This document shows positions 28,360 to 39,764 of a DNA stretch of 64,000 nucleotides, in pieces. The stretch covers positions 106,315 through 170,314 of the forward strand of contig QCJF01000001.1 in the NCBI GenBank assembly GCA_003216195.1. Reading direction: 5' to 3'. The notes below the pieces were generated by a model that worked only from the letters and a program-made list of their open reading frames with translations, ran no database searches and was not told the DNA's origin. Position numbers and translations under genes: made by a program. Source of the stretch: Pelagibacteraceae bacterium AG-404-P08. Lineage in GTDB: Bacteria; Pseudomonadota; Alphaproteobacteria; HIMB59. Each line of letters begins with the position of its first letter. The stretch's first letter is position 1.

Positions 28360-29041
28360 TATTTATCTCACCAGTAATATTTATACCTTTATATGATACG
28401 TTACATTTAAAAGCTCTAAATTGTACGCCACTTTTTTTTGCTATTAGAGAGTTTTCATAATACTCATTATCCAAATCTTTAGCTATAGAAAATCTATCTA
28501 CATCATTTCGTTGAATTAGATATATTAAAAAACATTTACTTCCTTTTTTGGACATATTACTTAACTCAATTAGGTGTTTAGATCCCCTTGAAGTAACTGC
28601 ATCTGGAAATTCTGCTAAATTCTTTTTCCTTGATAAAGTAACTGATTTGACTTCAATGTAAGTATCTCCATTAGGGTGGCTAGCAAAGATATCAATTCTA
28701 GAATTTTTTCCATATTTTACCTCTTTTTTTAAATCACCTTTAATTTCCTGCAAAATTTTTCTTCCCCTCATAGCGTCGAAAATTATGTCATTTGGTAGAG
28801 ATGTGTTTACACCTACAAAAGTTTTGAGGTCTTTAATTGCCTCCAATCTATATTTTAATTTTGCATTTGGGTTTTCAACTTTTGCAACTAATACTTTAGA
28901 ACCCTCTTTCAATAAACCTAAAAGTGACCCTGTATTTGGGCAGTAAGCTGTGACAACTACATTATCAATCTTTAAATCGACAAAAAATCGCTTATAGCGT
29001 TTTATAAAAAAACCCTCTAAGATTTCCTCTTTATACTTCAT
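28346..29041 (-). CDS. sfsA: SfsA family DNA/RNA nuclease-fold protein
   Basis: A 231-residue SfsA protein, named for sugar fermentation stimulation in E. coli. It has an OB-like N-terminus (RYKRFFVDL, AYCPNTGSLLGLL) and a restriction-endonuclease-like core with GKNSRIDIFASHPNGDTYIEVKSVTLS, where Asp, Glu and Lys form the PD-(D/E)xK pattern. Its cellular role is not settled. It is the first gene of the long minus-strand operon, and its ATG lies only 2 bases from the divergent CinA-domain start. Confidence 0.92.
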   Translation of the reverse strand: MKYKEEILEGFFIKRYKRFFVDLKIDNVVVTAYCPNTGSLLGLLKEGSKVLVAKVENPNAKLKYRLEAIKDLKTFVGVNTSLPNDIIFDAMRGRKILQEIKGDLKKEVKYGKNSRIDIFASHPNGDTYIEVKSVTLSRKKNLAEFPDAVTSRGSKHLIELSNMSKKGSKCFLIYLIQRNDVDRFSIAKDLDNEYYENSLIAKKSGVQFRAFKCNVSYKGINITGEINIDKN

Positions 29042-29043
29042 TT

Positions 29044-29787
29044 ATGGTAACTACTAAAAAAATTAATTCTGCTTGTCTTTTAATCATTGGCAATGAGATA
29101 TTATCAGGTAGGACACAAGATAAAAATATAAATCATATAGCTAAAGAGTTGTTCATTTGTGGTATATCTCTGCAGTTAGTGGTTGTAATTCCTGACCAAA
29201 AAAAAATAATTATTTCTCAAATAAAGAAATTAAAAAATCAATATGATTTTATTATCACTACTGGTGGTATAGGTCCAACTCACGATGACATTACATCTGA
29301 GTCAATTAGTTTGGCAGTTAGAAAAAAATACAAATTACATAATGGCGCATATAAAGAATTAAAAAAATATTACAGAAAAATTAAATCTGAATTAACTGAT
29401 GCTAGAATGAAAATGGCGTATATGCCGGAAGGCTCTAAGTTAATTTTAAATAAAGTTAGTGGAGCACCAGGTTTTAAAATTGAAAATATTTATGTTTTTG
29501 CTGGCATACCCTTAATAGTACAAGCGATGATGAAAGAATTTAAAAAAATGATAAAAATTAAAAATAAATTTTATTCAACCACAATATCTACAAAACTTTT
29601 TGAGAGTAAAATAGCCCATCTACTTGTTCAAGCTGAGAGAAAATATAAAAATATTTCTATAGGTAGCTATCCAATTTTTGATGGAAAACCGAAGGGTGTA
29701 GAGATTGTTATAAACTCTCAAGTGAATAAACTTGGTGTTAGTAATGCAAAAAAATTCATATTAAGAGAAATAAACAAAATCATTTAA
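29044..29787 (+). CDS. CinA/MocF N-terminal domain protein (molybdopterin-binding fold)
   Basis: A 247-residue stand-alone competence/damage-inducible protein A domain. IGNEILSGRTQDKNINHIAKEL opens the MoaB/MogA-like fold and TTGGIGPTHDDITSES is its ligand loop. The C-terminal nicotinamide-nucleotide deamidase domain of full CinA is absent. This short form, sometimes called competence-damaged protein or CinA-NTD, has ADP-ribose pyrophosphatase activity in some relatives; its role here is not known. It starts 2 bases from the sfsA start on the other strand and is followed by tRNA genes. Confidence 0.88.
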   Translation: MVTTKKINSACLLIIGNEILSGRTQDKNINHIAKELFICGISLQLVVVIPDQKKIIISQIKKLKNQYDFIITTGGIGPTHDDITSESISLAVRKKYKLHNGAYKELKKYYRKIKSELTDARMKMAYMPEGSKLILNKVSGAPGFKIENIYVFAGIPLIVQAMMKEFKKMIKIKNKFYSTTISTKLFESKIAHLLVQAERKYKNISIGSYPIFDGKPKGVEIVINSQVNKLGVSNAKKFILREINKII

Positions 29788-29798
29788 GATTAGGCTAA

Positions 29799-29804
29799 TA
29801 TAAT
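29799..29804 (+). promoter_or_regulatory. Probable -10 element for the tRNA-Met gene
   Basis: A perfect TATAAT ends 20 bases before the mature tRNA at 29825, the usual spacing for a stable RNA promoter. A -35 match is poor, so confidence is moderate. It lies just after the CinA-domain stop codon. Confidence 0.45.
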
Positions 29805-29824
29805 ATAAAACAATATTTCTTTAT

Positions 29825-29901
29825 GGCGGAGTAGCTCAGTTGGTTAGAGCGGTGGAATCATAATCCATGTGTCGGGGGTTCAAATCCCTCCTCCGCTACC
29901 A
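29825..29901 (+). tRNA. tRNA with CAU anticodon, probably elongator tRNA-Met
   Basis: A 77-base cloverleaf with encoded CCA. The acceptor GGCGGAG pairs with CTCCGCT through a G1-U72 wobble, the D stem is GCTC/GAGC, the anticodon loop is ATCATAA (CAU), and the T stem and loop are normal. The C1-A72 mismatch of initiators is absent, so it is not the initiator. Elongator Met is favoured by its similarity to alphaproteobacterial Met tRNAs; tRNA-Ile2 with lysidine at C34 cannot be excluded. Confidence 0.9.
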
Positions 29902-29952
29902 AGAATAATCATTGTAATTGTTGATATTTTGACATATCTTTCGTTTTCTGAT

Positions 29953-30029
<77 letters not shown>

Positions 30030-30089
30030 ACTTCCTAAAAAAAGCTTTCTTTTCAATAGTTTTTTTTTATTTTTTTTAATGAAATGCAT

Positions 30090-30117
30090 TTGACAATGTC
30101 CCCATAAAGTGTAGATA
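30090..30117 (+). promoter_or_regulatory. Probable rRNA operon promoter
   Basis: TTGACA at 30090-30095 is a perfect -35 hexamer. TAGATA at 30112-30117 is a fair -10 at 16-base spacing; TATATT at 30116-30121 is an alternative at a poorer spacing. The position about 200 bases before 16S and before boxA suits an rrn promoter. Confidence 0.6.
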
Positions 30118-30170
30118 TATTCTACTTTTTATTCGATTCACTAGGCCATTTATTGTGCATTAGTGATTCT

Positions 30171-30180
30171 TGCTCTTTAT
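30171..30180 (+). promoter_or_regulatory. boxA antitermination element
   Basis: TGCTCTTTAT matches the boxA consensus TGCTCTTTA, which is bound by NusB/S10 in rRNA leaders. It lies between the promoter and the 16S processing stem, the expected order. Confidence 0.7.
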
Positions 30181-30199
30181 TTTTTGTAAATATGAAATG

Positions 30200-30211
30200 A
30201 ATAGACGGTGG
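30200..30211 (+). other. 5' arm of 16S precursor processing stem
   Basis: AATAGACGGTGG here is exactly complementary to CCACCGTCTATT at 31860-31871 behind the 16S gene. The 12-bp perfect helix, extended imperfectly on the outer side, would loop out the 16S precursor and is the likely RNase III target. Confidence 0.7.
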
Positions 30212-30322
30212 GTTTATAACGTCAAATTTCGATCAAGCTTTCATTTGAGAAAAATGACAGCTCGTTATTTTGGCGTCTAACCTACGTCAATTTAAAACTT
30301 TGTTTTTTATGAGTAGGTAATT

Positions 30323-31820
<1,498 letters not shown>

Positions 31821-31830
31821 AGGAAAAAAA

Positions 31831-31857
31831 ACTTTGAACTAAGTGTACGTTCGAAGT
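31831..31857 (+). other. Hairpin just after 16S rRNA
   Basis: ACTTTGAAC (31831-31839) pairs with GTTCGAAGT (31849-31857) with one G-U wobble, leaving a 9-base loop. It lies between the mature 16S end and the processing-stem arm and probably shapes precursor cleavage. Confidence 0.5.
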
Positions 31858-31859
31858 AA

Positions 31860-31871
31860 CCACCGTCTATT
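31860..31871 (+). other. 3' arm of 16S precursor processing stem
   Basis: CCACCGTCTATT is the exact complement of the leader arm at 30200-30211. Together they enclose the 16S gene in a 12-bp helix typical of RNase III maturation. Confidence 0.7.
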
Positions 31872-31913
31872 TGTTTTGCTTTTTTCAACATGTGTTGATA
31901 AAGAGCATTGATT

Positions 31914-31990
31914 GGGCGTGTAGCTCAGTTGGTTAGAGCGCGCGCTTGATAAGCGTGAGGTCGGAGGTTCAAGTCCTCCCTCGCCCACCA
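31914..31990 (+). tRNA. tRNA-Ile (GAU) in the 16S-23S spacer
   Basis: A 77-base tRNA with encoded CCA, anticodon loop TTGATAA (GAU), in its standard alphaproteobacterial spacer position. The acceptor stem GGGCGTG/CTCGCCC pairs except for a U6-U67 mismatch. The anticodon stem CGCGC/GCGTG includes one G-U pair. D and T arms are normal. Confidence 0.97.
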
Positions 31991-31998
31991 ACAATGTT

Positions 31999-32074
31999 GG
32001 GGGATTAGCTCAGCTGGGAGAGCGCCTGATTTGCATTCAGGAGGTCAGCGGTTCGATCCCGCTATCCTCCACCA
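31999..32074 (+). tRNA. tRNA-Ala (UGC) in the 16S-23S spacer
   Basis: A 76-base tRNA with encoded CCA and anticodon loop TTTGCAT (UGC). The acceptor GGGGGAT/ATCCTCC contains the G3-U70 wobble that identifies tRNA-Ala. It follows tRNA-Ile by 8 bases, the usual spacer arrangement. Confidence 0.97.
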
Positions 32075-32112
32075 ACTTTTTTAAAATCGTAAATATGTAA
32101 GCTGATAACACA

Positions 32113-32140
32113 GACGAATGACTTGCACGAGTTATTCGTC
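32113..32140 (+). other. Stem-loop between tRNA-Ala and 23S rRNA
   Basis: GACGAATGACT (32113-32123) pairs with AGTTATTCGTC (32130-32140) over 11 bp with one G-U pair and a 6-base loop (TGCACG). No U tract follows, so it is not a terminator. It is most likely a spacer processing structure. Confidence 0.6.
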
Positions 32141-32189
32141 AATTAAACAACTAATATAACAACAAATAACTACAAAAGTTATTAACTAC

Positions 32190-32211
32190 AAACTTTTCAC
32201 TGTGTGTTAAT

Positions 32212-32220
<9 letters not shown>
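32190..32220 (+). other. 5' arm of 23S precursor processing stem
   Basis: This stretch pairs with 34919-34949. From the gene outward there are 10 bp (ending AATTCAAGC), a small internal loop, 6 bp (CTGTGT), one mismatch and 9 bp (AAACTTTTC). The inner part forms helix 1 of 23S and the outer part is the RNase III stem. Confidence 0.75.
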
Positions 32221-34918
<2,698 letters not shown>

Positions 34919-34927
<9 letters not shown>

Positions 34928-34949
34928 ACAATACACAGCGAAAAGTTTT
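34919..34949 (+). other. 3' arm of 23S precursor processing stem
   Basis: This is the partner of 32190-32220, running from the mature 23S end into the 23S-5S spacer. The spacer is short, about 45 bases. Confidence 0.72.
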
Positions 34950-34972
34950 AACTACAATGTTATAAAAAGTTT

Positions 34973-35084
34973 GTGGCGGTCATAGCGGAGTGAAAAAACC
35001 CGATCCCATTTCGAACTCGGTCGTGAAGGCCTCCAGCGCCGATGGTACTTAGTCTTAAGGCTTGGGAGAGTAGGACGCCGCCTA
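34973..35084 (+). rRNA. rrf: 5S ribosomal RNA
   Basis: About 112 bases with the 5S core CCCGATCCCATTTCGAACTC (loop C region, 35009-35028) and terminal helix GGCGG(T) near 34975 with (G)CCGCC near 35077-35082. It is the last gene of the rRNA operon. No intrinsic terminator hairpin is visible in the 22 bases before the convergent gene at 35107. Confidence 0.92.
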
Positions 35085-35106
35085 TTTATTAATTAGCAAT
35101 ACATAT

Positions 35107-35424
35107 TTACAGATTGTCGTCTGAAATAATTTTTTTAGACTCATTGTCTACCACAACAAAATTTTCATAAAATTTTAATTTGGGTTTCGAATATCTATTT
35201 GTAATCCATTCAATCCTTTCATCATCGAACCATCTTTGTGCGTTTAACATATTATCAAAACAATATATACCTCCTGCGATATTGTTTTTAAGGTCTGAAA
35301 TATAGTTTTTTCTTATCAAACCAGGTGTGGTTTTGTAAATTGGAGCTGTCTCTAAAAATTTTTCCCTTAATGTTTCTTCTGTTAAAGTAGGATCTATTTT
35401 AAAAGTTACTTCGACAATGATCAT
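35107..35424 (-). CDS. YdhR-like dimeric alpha/beta-barrel monooxygenase-fold protein
   Basis: A 105-residue protein resembling the YdhR/ABM family: MIIVEVTFKIDPTLTEETL, then PGLIRKNYISDLKNNIAGGIYCFDNMLNAQRW. These small dimers are called putative monooxygenases, but a catalytic role is rarely shown. It starts only 11 bases after the 3' end of the same-strand tRNA-Leu, so the two are probably one transcript. Confidence 0.7.
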   Translation of the reverse strand: MIIVEVTFKIDPTLTEETLREKFLETAPIYKTTPGLIRKNYISDLKNNIAGGIYCFDNMLNAQRWFDDERIEWITNRYSKPKLKFYENFVVVDNESKKIISDDNL

Positions 35425-35435
35425 TTAGTAAAAAG

Positions 35436-35523
35436 TGGTAGCCTCGGGCGGACTCGAACCGCCACGGGAATAAATCCCACTGGATTTTAAGTCCAGACTG
35501 TCTACCAATTCCAGCACGAGGCC
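35436..35523 (-). tRNA. tRNA-Leu (UAA)
   Basis: An 88-base type II tRNA on the minus strand with encoded CCA. The acceptor is GGCCTCG/CGAGGCT with a G1-U72 wobble, the D arm is TGGAATTGGTAGAC, the anticodon loop CTTAAAA gives UAA, the long variable arm pairs GGGA/TCCC, and A73 is the Leu discriminator. It lies 55 bases after the stop of the solute-binding-like gene. Confidence 0.96.
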
Positions 35524-35578
35524 ATGTTAAAATTGTTAATCGAATTTAGATGATTGCTTAAGTTTTTCAATACTTTTA

Positions 35579-36679
35579 TCAATTTAAATAGTCTTGATTG
35601 TCTATGATATCATCATATTTATATTTACCAAAAATTAGACCTGAAAATAGATCATAGTTTTTATTTTCTAAGGAATAATTTGGCTTAAGTACATTTTTAT
35701 TTTTATTTTCTAAAATCTTTTTGTAATTGTCAGGTAAACCATCTTCAATACTTCTTACTTCATTAATTGATAACGGACTTAACTGGATGTTAAAATCTCT
35801 AAAGGCCTTTAGCCTTACCTCTTCATCAATTAGATAGCACAAAAACCCTGAACTTTGAGAGTTGTTTAAATAAGCGCTGAAACCATAAAAAGATAAAGGT
35901 TTACTCTCTATACTTTCTTTAAAAACCCCCTCATCACTATCCCAAATATATTTACTCTTTGGAAAAAGCTGAAAACTTCTAAAATCAATATTTTTATTGA
36001 GTAAAATCCCATCACTAAATAACGTATAAACATTCTCTGAGTTTTCATAAGAGTTGAAAACTTCTAGGAAGTTATTATTAACAATATTTTTGTTAAGATT
36101 TTGATATGTTTTTGAAAATAAATCTGCAGTTAACTCAAATGATAAACTATTCACATTAATAGAGGGTTGTTCCAGATGATATAATATTAAATTAATTATA
36201 TCCTCTTCAGTTTTAAAGCTCATTCCCAGTGTATATTTTATCGGATTATATAATTCTGAAAATTTCTCAAAATTTAATTTTTCATAATTATCCTGGCTTA
36301 ATAATATAAATGTATCTAAATCTAATGGAAATATATTTCCCATAAATTCAACTTCATTATCATTATAAAAATTTAAAACTTTATTAGGTACCTGAGTTTG
36401 ATTTAAACTTAACTTAGTTAAATCTCTAAATTCACCAAATATAATATCAAATTCATTTGCATTTTGATTAACTTCGCTAATTGTAAATTCTACGTCATTA
36501 ATTAAGGAGTACTCACCGAGTGCATAATATAAGTAATATTTATAATCTATGTAATTATTTTCGATAAACCCGATATTCAACTCTTTTTTAATTAAACATT
36601 CATTAGCAATAGAATTTTTTTGAAAAATTAGTAATAGAAAAAAAATTAAGAATACTTTTGAGTTGTTAGTAAATTTCAC
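35579..36679 (-). CDS. Probable periplasmic solute-binding-like protein, diverged
   Basis: A 366-residue exported protein with a signal peptide (about 1-25, ending NSIA before NEC). The pattern ELNIGFIENNYIDY, FDIIFGEF, FGFSAYLNNS-like SFYGFSAYLNNSQSSGFLCYLIDEEV, and a C-terminal PDNYKKILENK resembles a type 1 extracellular solute-binding protein. Similarity is weak and by eye only. It is 4 bases after nadK on the same strand, and no permease or ATPase gene is nearby. Ligand unknown; a non-transport periplasmic role is possible. Confidence 0.5.
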   Translation of the reverse strand: MKFTNNSKVFLIFFLLLIFQKNSIANECLIKKELNIGFIENNYIDYKYYLYYALGEYSLINDVEFTISEVNQNANEFDIIFGEFRDLTKLSLNQTQVPNKVLNFYNDNEVEFMGNIFPLDLDTFILLSQDNYEKLNFEKFSELYNPIKYTLGMSFKTEEDIINLILYHLEQPSINVNSLSFELTADLFSKTYQNLNKNIVNNNFLEVFNSYENSENVYTLFSDGILLNKNIDFRSFQLFPKSKYIWDSDEGVFKESIESKPLSFYGFSAYLNNSQSSGFLCYLIDEEVRLKAFRDFNIQLSPLSINEVRSIEDGLPDNYKKILENKNKNVLKPNYSLENKNYDLFSGLIFGKYKYDDIIDNQDYLN

Positions 36680-36683
36680 TTAA

Positions 36684-37445
36684 TTAGTGGGATTTAAACA
36701 TTTCTTTATAAACACGTTCTTCAATTTTATGATCATTATCAAATAATAAAGGTATTTCCATACCCTCGGACATCTCAATTTCAACAGAAATAACATCTTT
36801 AGCTTCAATATGATCAGCATGAACTACTATCGGTCTTTTAGATGGATTATTATTAATAATTTTAATTTTTGCATTATCTTTTAATAGACCTCCACGCCAA
36901 TGTCTGGGACTATAAGCACTTACAGCAGTTAGTGCTACAACATTGCTTCCAAGTGGAATAATTGGTCCTGAAGCAGAGTAATTATACCCTGTGCTTCCTG
37001 CTGCTGTTGATAATATTACACCATCACAAACAAGCTCTTCTATTCTTACTTCGTTATCTATCATAATTTGAATTTTTGCAGCTTGATATTTTTCTCTACG
37101 AATACTAATCTCATTAATCGCAATAGCTTTAATTTCTTGACCTGTGGGATTTAAAGTTTTCATTACTAAAGGTCTTAATTTTGTTAATTGAGCGTTATTT
37201 AGTCGTTCCTCTAATCCATCAAGTTTGTAATCATTCATCAAGAATCCGACAGATCCAAAATTCATACCGTAAATTGGCTTGTTAAGTTTCATATAATTAT
37301 GAAGTGACTTTAATATAAAACCATCACCTCCAAGTGCTACAATGAAATCTGCCTCTTCAGGCTCGTAATGACCGTATTTTTTTATAAGTTTCTCTTGAGC
37401 TTCAATATTTTTTTCAAGAGGAAAAGAAACAAAACATATTTTCAT
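36684..37445 (-). CDS. nadK: NAD kinase
   Basis: Phosphorylates NAD to NADP. The 253-residue protein carries the family GGDG motif (39-42, in ALGGDGFIL), YGMNFGSVGFL, AINEISIRR with the conserved Asn-Glu pair, and the glycine-rich VILSTAAGSTGYNYSASGP. The short length is normal for alphaproteobacteria. It follows moaA by 3 bases, so they are co-transcribed. Confidence 0.95.
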   Translation of the reverse strand: MKICFVSFPLEKNIEAQEKLIKKYGHYEPEEADFIVALGGDGFILKSLHNYMKLNKPIYGMNFGSVGFLMNDYKLDGLEERLNNAQLTKLRPLVMKTLNPTGQEIKAIAINEISIRREKYQAAKIQIMIDNEVRIEELVCDGVILSTAAGSTGYNYSASGPIIPLGSNVVALTAVSAYSPRHWRGGLLKDNAKIKIINNNPSKRPIVVHADHIEAKDVISVEIEMSEGMEIPLLFDNDHKIEERVYKEMFKSH

Positions 37446-37448
37446 TTA

Positions 37449-38438
37449 TTAACCTCCAGTCTCATTCATATAACGATTAACATATCCCTCAAAATTATCT
37501 TTTTGAATTTCAAAGTTATGTGCTTTTGGTTTAATTGACATGGCATATTCTATTAAGGCAATAATATCATTTTTTGTTTGATTTCTTAGGGCAAATTTTA
37601 AATCTACAAAATCATTTTGTCCTAAACACATATATAACTTACCAGTACATGTAAGTCTTACTCTATTACAAGTATCGCAAAAGTTATGAGAAATAGCAGA
37701 TATAATACCAATTTTTGATTTATGATTAGAATACTCATAGTACCTAGAGGGGCCATTAGTTCTGTGTTTAGAGGTAATTAAATCTAATTTATTTACTAAA
37801 TCCTCTTCAAATTTCTTCATTGATAAATATTGATTAAATCGCTTTTCTCCAATATCACCTATGGGCATTATTTCAATTAACGAAATATCAAAATGATTTT
37901 TTTTACACCAATCTAAAATATCAAATATTTCTTTATCATTAAAATTTTGAGTCAAAACAGTATTTATTTTTATCTTTATACCTTCTTTTTTAGCTGCCTC
38001 TATACCATTTAAAACTTTACTAAGATCTCCCCATTTAGTTATTTTCTTAAAACTTTCAGTATTTAAGGTATCAAGAGAAACATTTATTCTTTCAACACCA
38101 TTCTTTTTAAGAATAGATGCATATCTTGATAAATTCGTACCATTTGTAGTTAGAGTATGCTCTGAAATTTTACCCTGATTTTTTAAGTTATTTAAATGTT
38201 CTATAATTGAAACTATGTTTTTTCTTACAAGAGGTTCGCCACCTGTTAATCGAAATTTTTTTACACCTAACTCATTAAAAATATTTGTAAGTTTAATAAT
38301 TTCTTCAATTGATAAAACTTCTTGTCTAGGCAAGAAGGTTACATCCTCAGCCATACAATAAGAGCACCTTAAATCACATCTATCAGTGACAGATATTCTC
38401 AAGTAATCAATTTTTCTTTTAAAATTATCAGTCAGCAT
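37449..38438 (-). CDS. moaA: GTP 3',8-cyclase (molybdenum cofactor biosynthesis MoaA)
   Basis: A radical SAM enzyme of 329 residues for the first step of molybdopterin synthesis. The N-terminal cluster motif is CDLRCSYC, FRLTGGEPL follows for SAM binding, and the C-terminal second cluster uses CDTCNRVRLTCTG. The C-terminal double glycine required with MoaC partners is present (ETGG). No other moa genes are in the window. The start overlaps the DUF3553 gene by 11 bases. Confidence 0.96.
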   Translation of the reverse strand: MLTDNFKRKIDYLRISVTDRCDLRCSYCMAEDVTFLPRQEVLSIEEIIKLTNIFNELGVKKFRLTGGEPLVRKNIVSIIEHLNNLKNQGKISEHTLTTNGTNLSRYASILKKNGVERINVSLDTLNTESFKKITKWGDLSKVLNGIEAAKKEGIKIKINTVLTQNFNDKEIFDILDWCKKNHFDISLIEIMPIGDIGEKRFNQYLSMKKFEEDLVNKLDLITSKHRTNGPSRYYEYSNHKSKIGIISAISHNFCDTCNRVRLTCTGKLYMCLGQNDFVDLKFALRNQTKNDIIALIEYAMSIKPKAHNFEIQKDNFEGYVNRYMNETGG

Positions 38439-38619
38439 TTTCGTGTATCTTTAAATCAACTACATTTAAATCTATAACTTTTTTCCCTACGTTCTCAAAG
38501 TTAATAGTGATTTTACTATTTATACAAGATTGAACTTGACCCAGGCCCCAATCTGGCTGAGAAGGGCACTCCACGATTGTACCTGGTATAAAATCGCTAA
38601 AATTATAGTTATTTTCCAT
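38428..38619 (-). CDS. DUF3553 domain protein
   Basis: A 63-residue protein recognisable as DUF3553: FIPGTIVECPSQPDWGLGQV and ITINFENVGKKVID. The fold resembles the small domain at the end of UvrD-type helicases, but the function of the stand-alone protein is not known. It opens the moaA-nadK transcript and diverges from recA with 51 bases between starts. Confidence 0.8.
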   Translation of the reverse strand: MENNYNFSDFIPGTIVECPSQPDWGLGQVQSCINSKITINFENVGKKVIDLNVVDLKIHENAD

Positions 38620-38627
38620 TATTACTC

Positions 38628-38655
38628 TTGTTAAGTAGAAACAAATATTTACTAT
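38628..38655 (+). promoter_or_regulatory. Possible recA promoter
   Basis: TTGTTA (38628-38633) and TACTAT (38650-38655) are 16 bases apart, with a second TACTAT at 38657-38662. The predicted leader is only a few bases. No alphaproteobacterial LexA site (GTTC or GAAC pairs 7 bases apart) is seen in the whole gap. Confidence 0.4.
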
Positions 38656-38670
38656 TTACTATAGAATCAA

Positions 38671-39732
38671 ATGGATAAAAAAGAAAATTTAAACAAGCTC
38701 AAATCTGTTATCAGTAATATTGAAAAATCATATGGAAAAGGTTCCATAATGATGCTTGGGAAAAAAGATATAGATGCAAATATTGATGTATATTCAACAG
38801 GTTCTCTTGGTCTTGACATAGCTTTGGGAATAGGCGGTTTACCAAAAGGAAGAGTCATAGAAGTTTATGGTCCAGAAAGTTCAGGTAAAACAACTCTAAC
38901 ATTACATATAATTGCGGAAGCTCAAAAAGTTGGAGGAACTTGCGCTTTTATTGATGCGGAACACGCATTAGACCCAGGTTATGCAAAAAAACTTGGAGTG
39001 AATATTGATGAATTATTGATATCTCAACCTGATACCGGTGAACAAGCTTTAGAGATCTCTGACACTCTTGTAAAATCTGAAGGAATAGATTTATTAGTTA
39101 TAGACTCAGTAGCAGCATTAGTTCCTAGAGCAGAATTAGAGGGTGAAATGGGAGACTCTTTACCCGGACTTCAGGCAAGGCTAATGAGCCAAGCGCTTAG
39201 AAAACTAACTAGCTCCATCTCAAAGACAAACACAATGGTTGTTTTTATTAATCAACTGAGAATGAAAATAGGTGTAATGTTTGGAAGTCCTGAGGTCACC
39301 ACTGGAGGTAATGCTTTGAAGTTTTACTCTTCTGTAAGACTAGATATTAGAAGGATTGGCGCAATCAAAGATAAAGATAATATTATTGGAAATCAAACAA
39401 GAGTGAAGGTTGTCAAAAATAAAATGGCTCCTCCTTTTAAAATGGTTGAATTTGACATTATGTATGGTGAAGGAATTTCTAAAATTGGCGAAATCATAGA
39501 TTTAGGTGTTCAAGCTGATATTATAGATAAGTCTGGAGCGTGGTATTCTTACAAAGACGAAAAAATTGGTCAAGGTAGAGAAAATACAAAACAGTTTTTA
39601 AAGGACAATCCTGAATTATTGAATGAAATAGAAAGTAGAATAAGATCAAATTCTGACACTGTTGAAGAGCTGATGATTGATCCACCCCCTTCTACAACAG
39701 AAGAAACCGTCGAAAAAAACTCAAAAGAATAA
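38671..39732 (+). CDS. recA: Recombinase RecA
   Basis: Homologous recombination ATPase of 353 residues. Walker A is GPESSGKT (67-74), Walker B is [12 protein letters not shown], loop L2 is near [13 protein letters not shown], and the C-terminus is acidic as usual. The recA-alaS-icd order is a conserved alphaproteobacterial neighbourhood. Confidence 0.98.
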   Translation: MDKKENLNKLKSVISNIEKSYGKGSIMMLGKKDIDANIDVYSTGSLGLDIALGIGGLPKGRVIEVYGPESSGKTTLTLHIIAEAQKVGGTCAFIDAEHALDPGYAKKLGVNIDELLISQPDTGEQALEISDTLVKSEGIDLLVIDSVAALVPRAELEGEMGDSLPGLQARLMSQALRKLTSSISKTNTMVVFINQLRMKIGVMFGSPEVTTGGNALKFYSSVRLDIRRIGAIKDKDNIIGNQTRVKVVKNKMAPPFKMVEFDIMYGEGISKIGEIIDLGVQADIIDKSGAWYSYKDEKIGQGRENTKQFLKDNPELLNEIESRIRSNSDTVEELMIDPPPSTTEETVEKNSKE

Positions 39733-39764
39733 TATTAAATTTCAGTTAAATTAATCTATATTCC

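Larger units (their letters stand above)
30030..30322 (+). promoter_or_regulatory. rRNA operon leader region
   Basis: These 293 bases have no plausible gene. They hold a likely promoter (30090-30117), a boxA antitermination element (30171-30180) and the 5' half of the 16S processing stem (30200-30211), each listed separately. The remainder includes a long T tract (about 30058-30078) and small complementary pairs such as ATAACG and CGTTAT, probably leader RNA structure. Confidence 0.75.

Noticed and set aside
32113..32140. Stem-loop in the rRNA spacer as a terminator
   Set aside because: No U tract follows and it lies in the middle of the rRNA operon.
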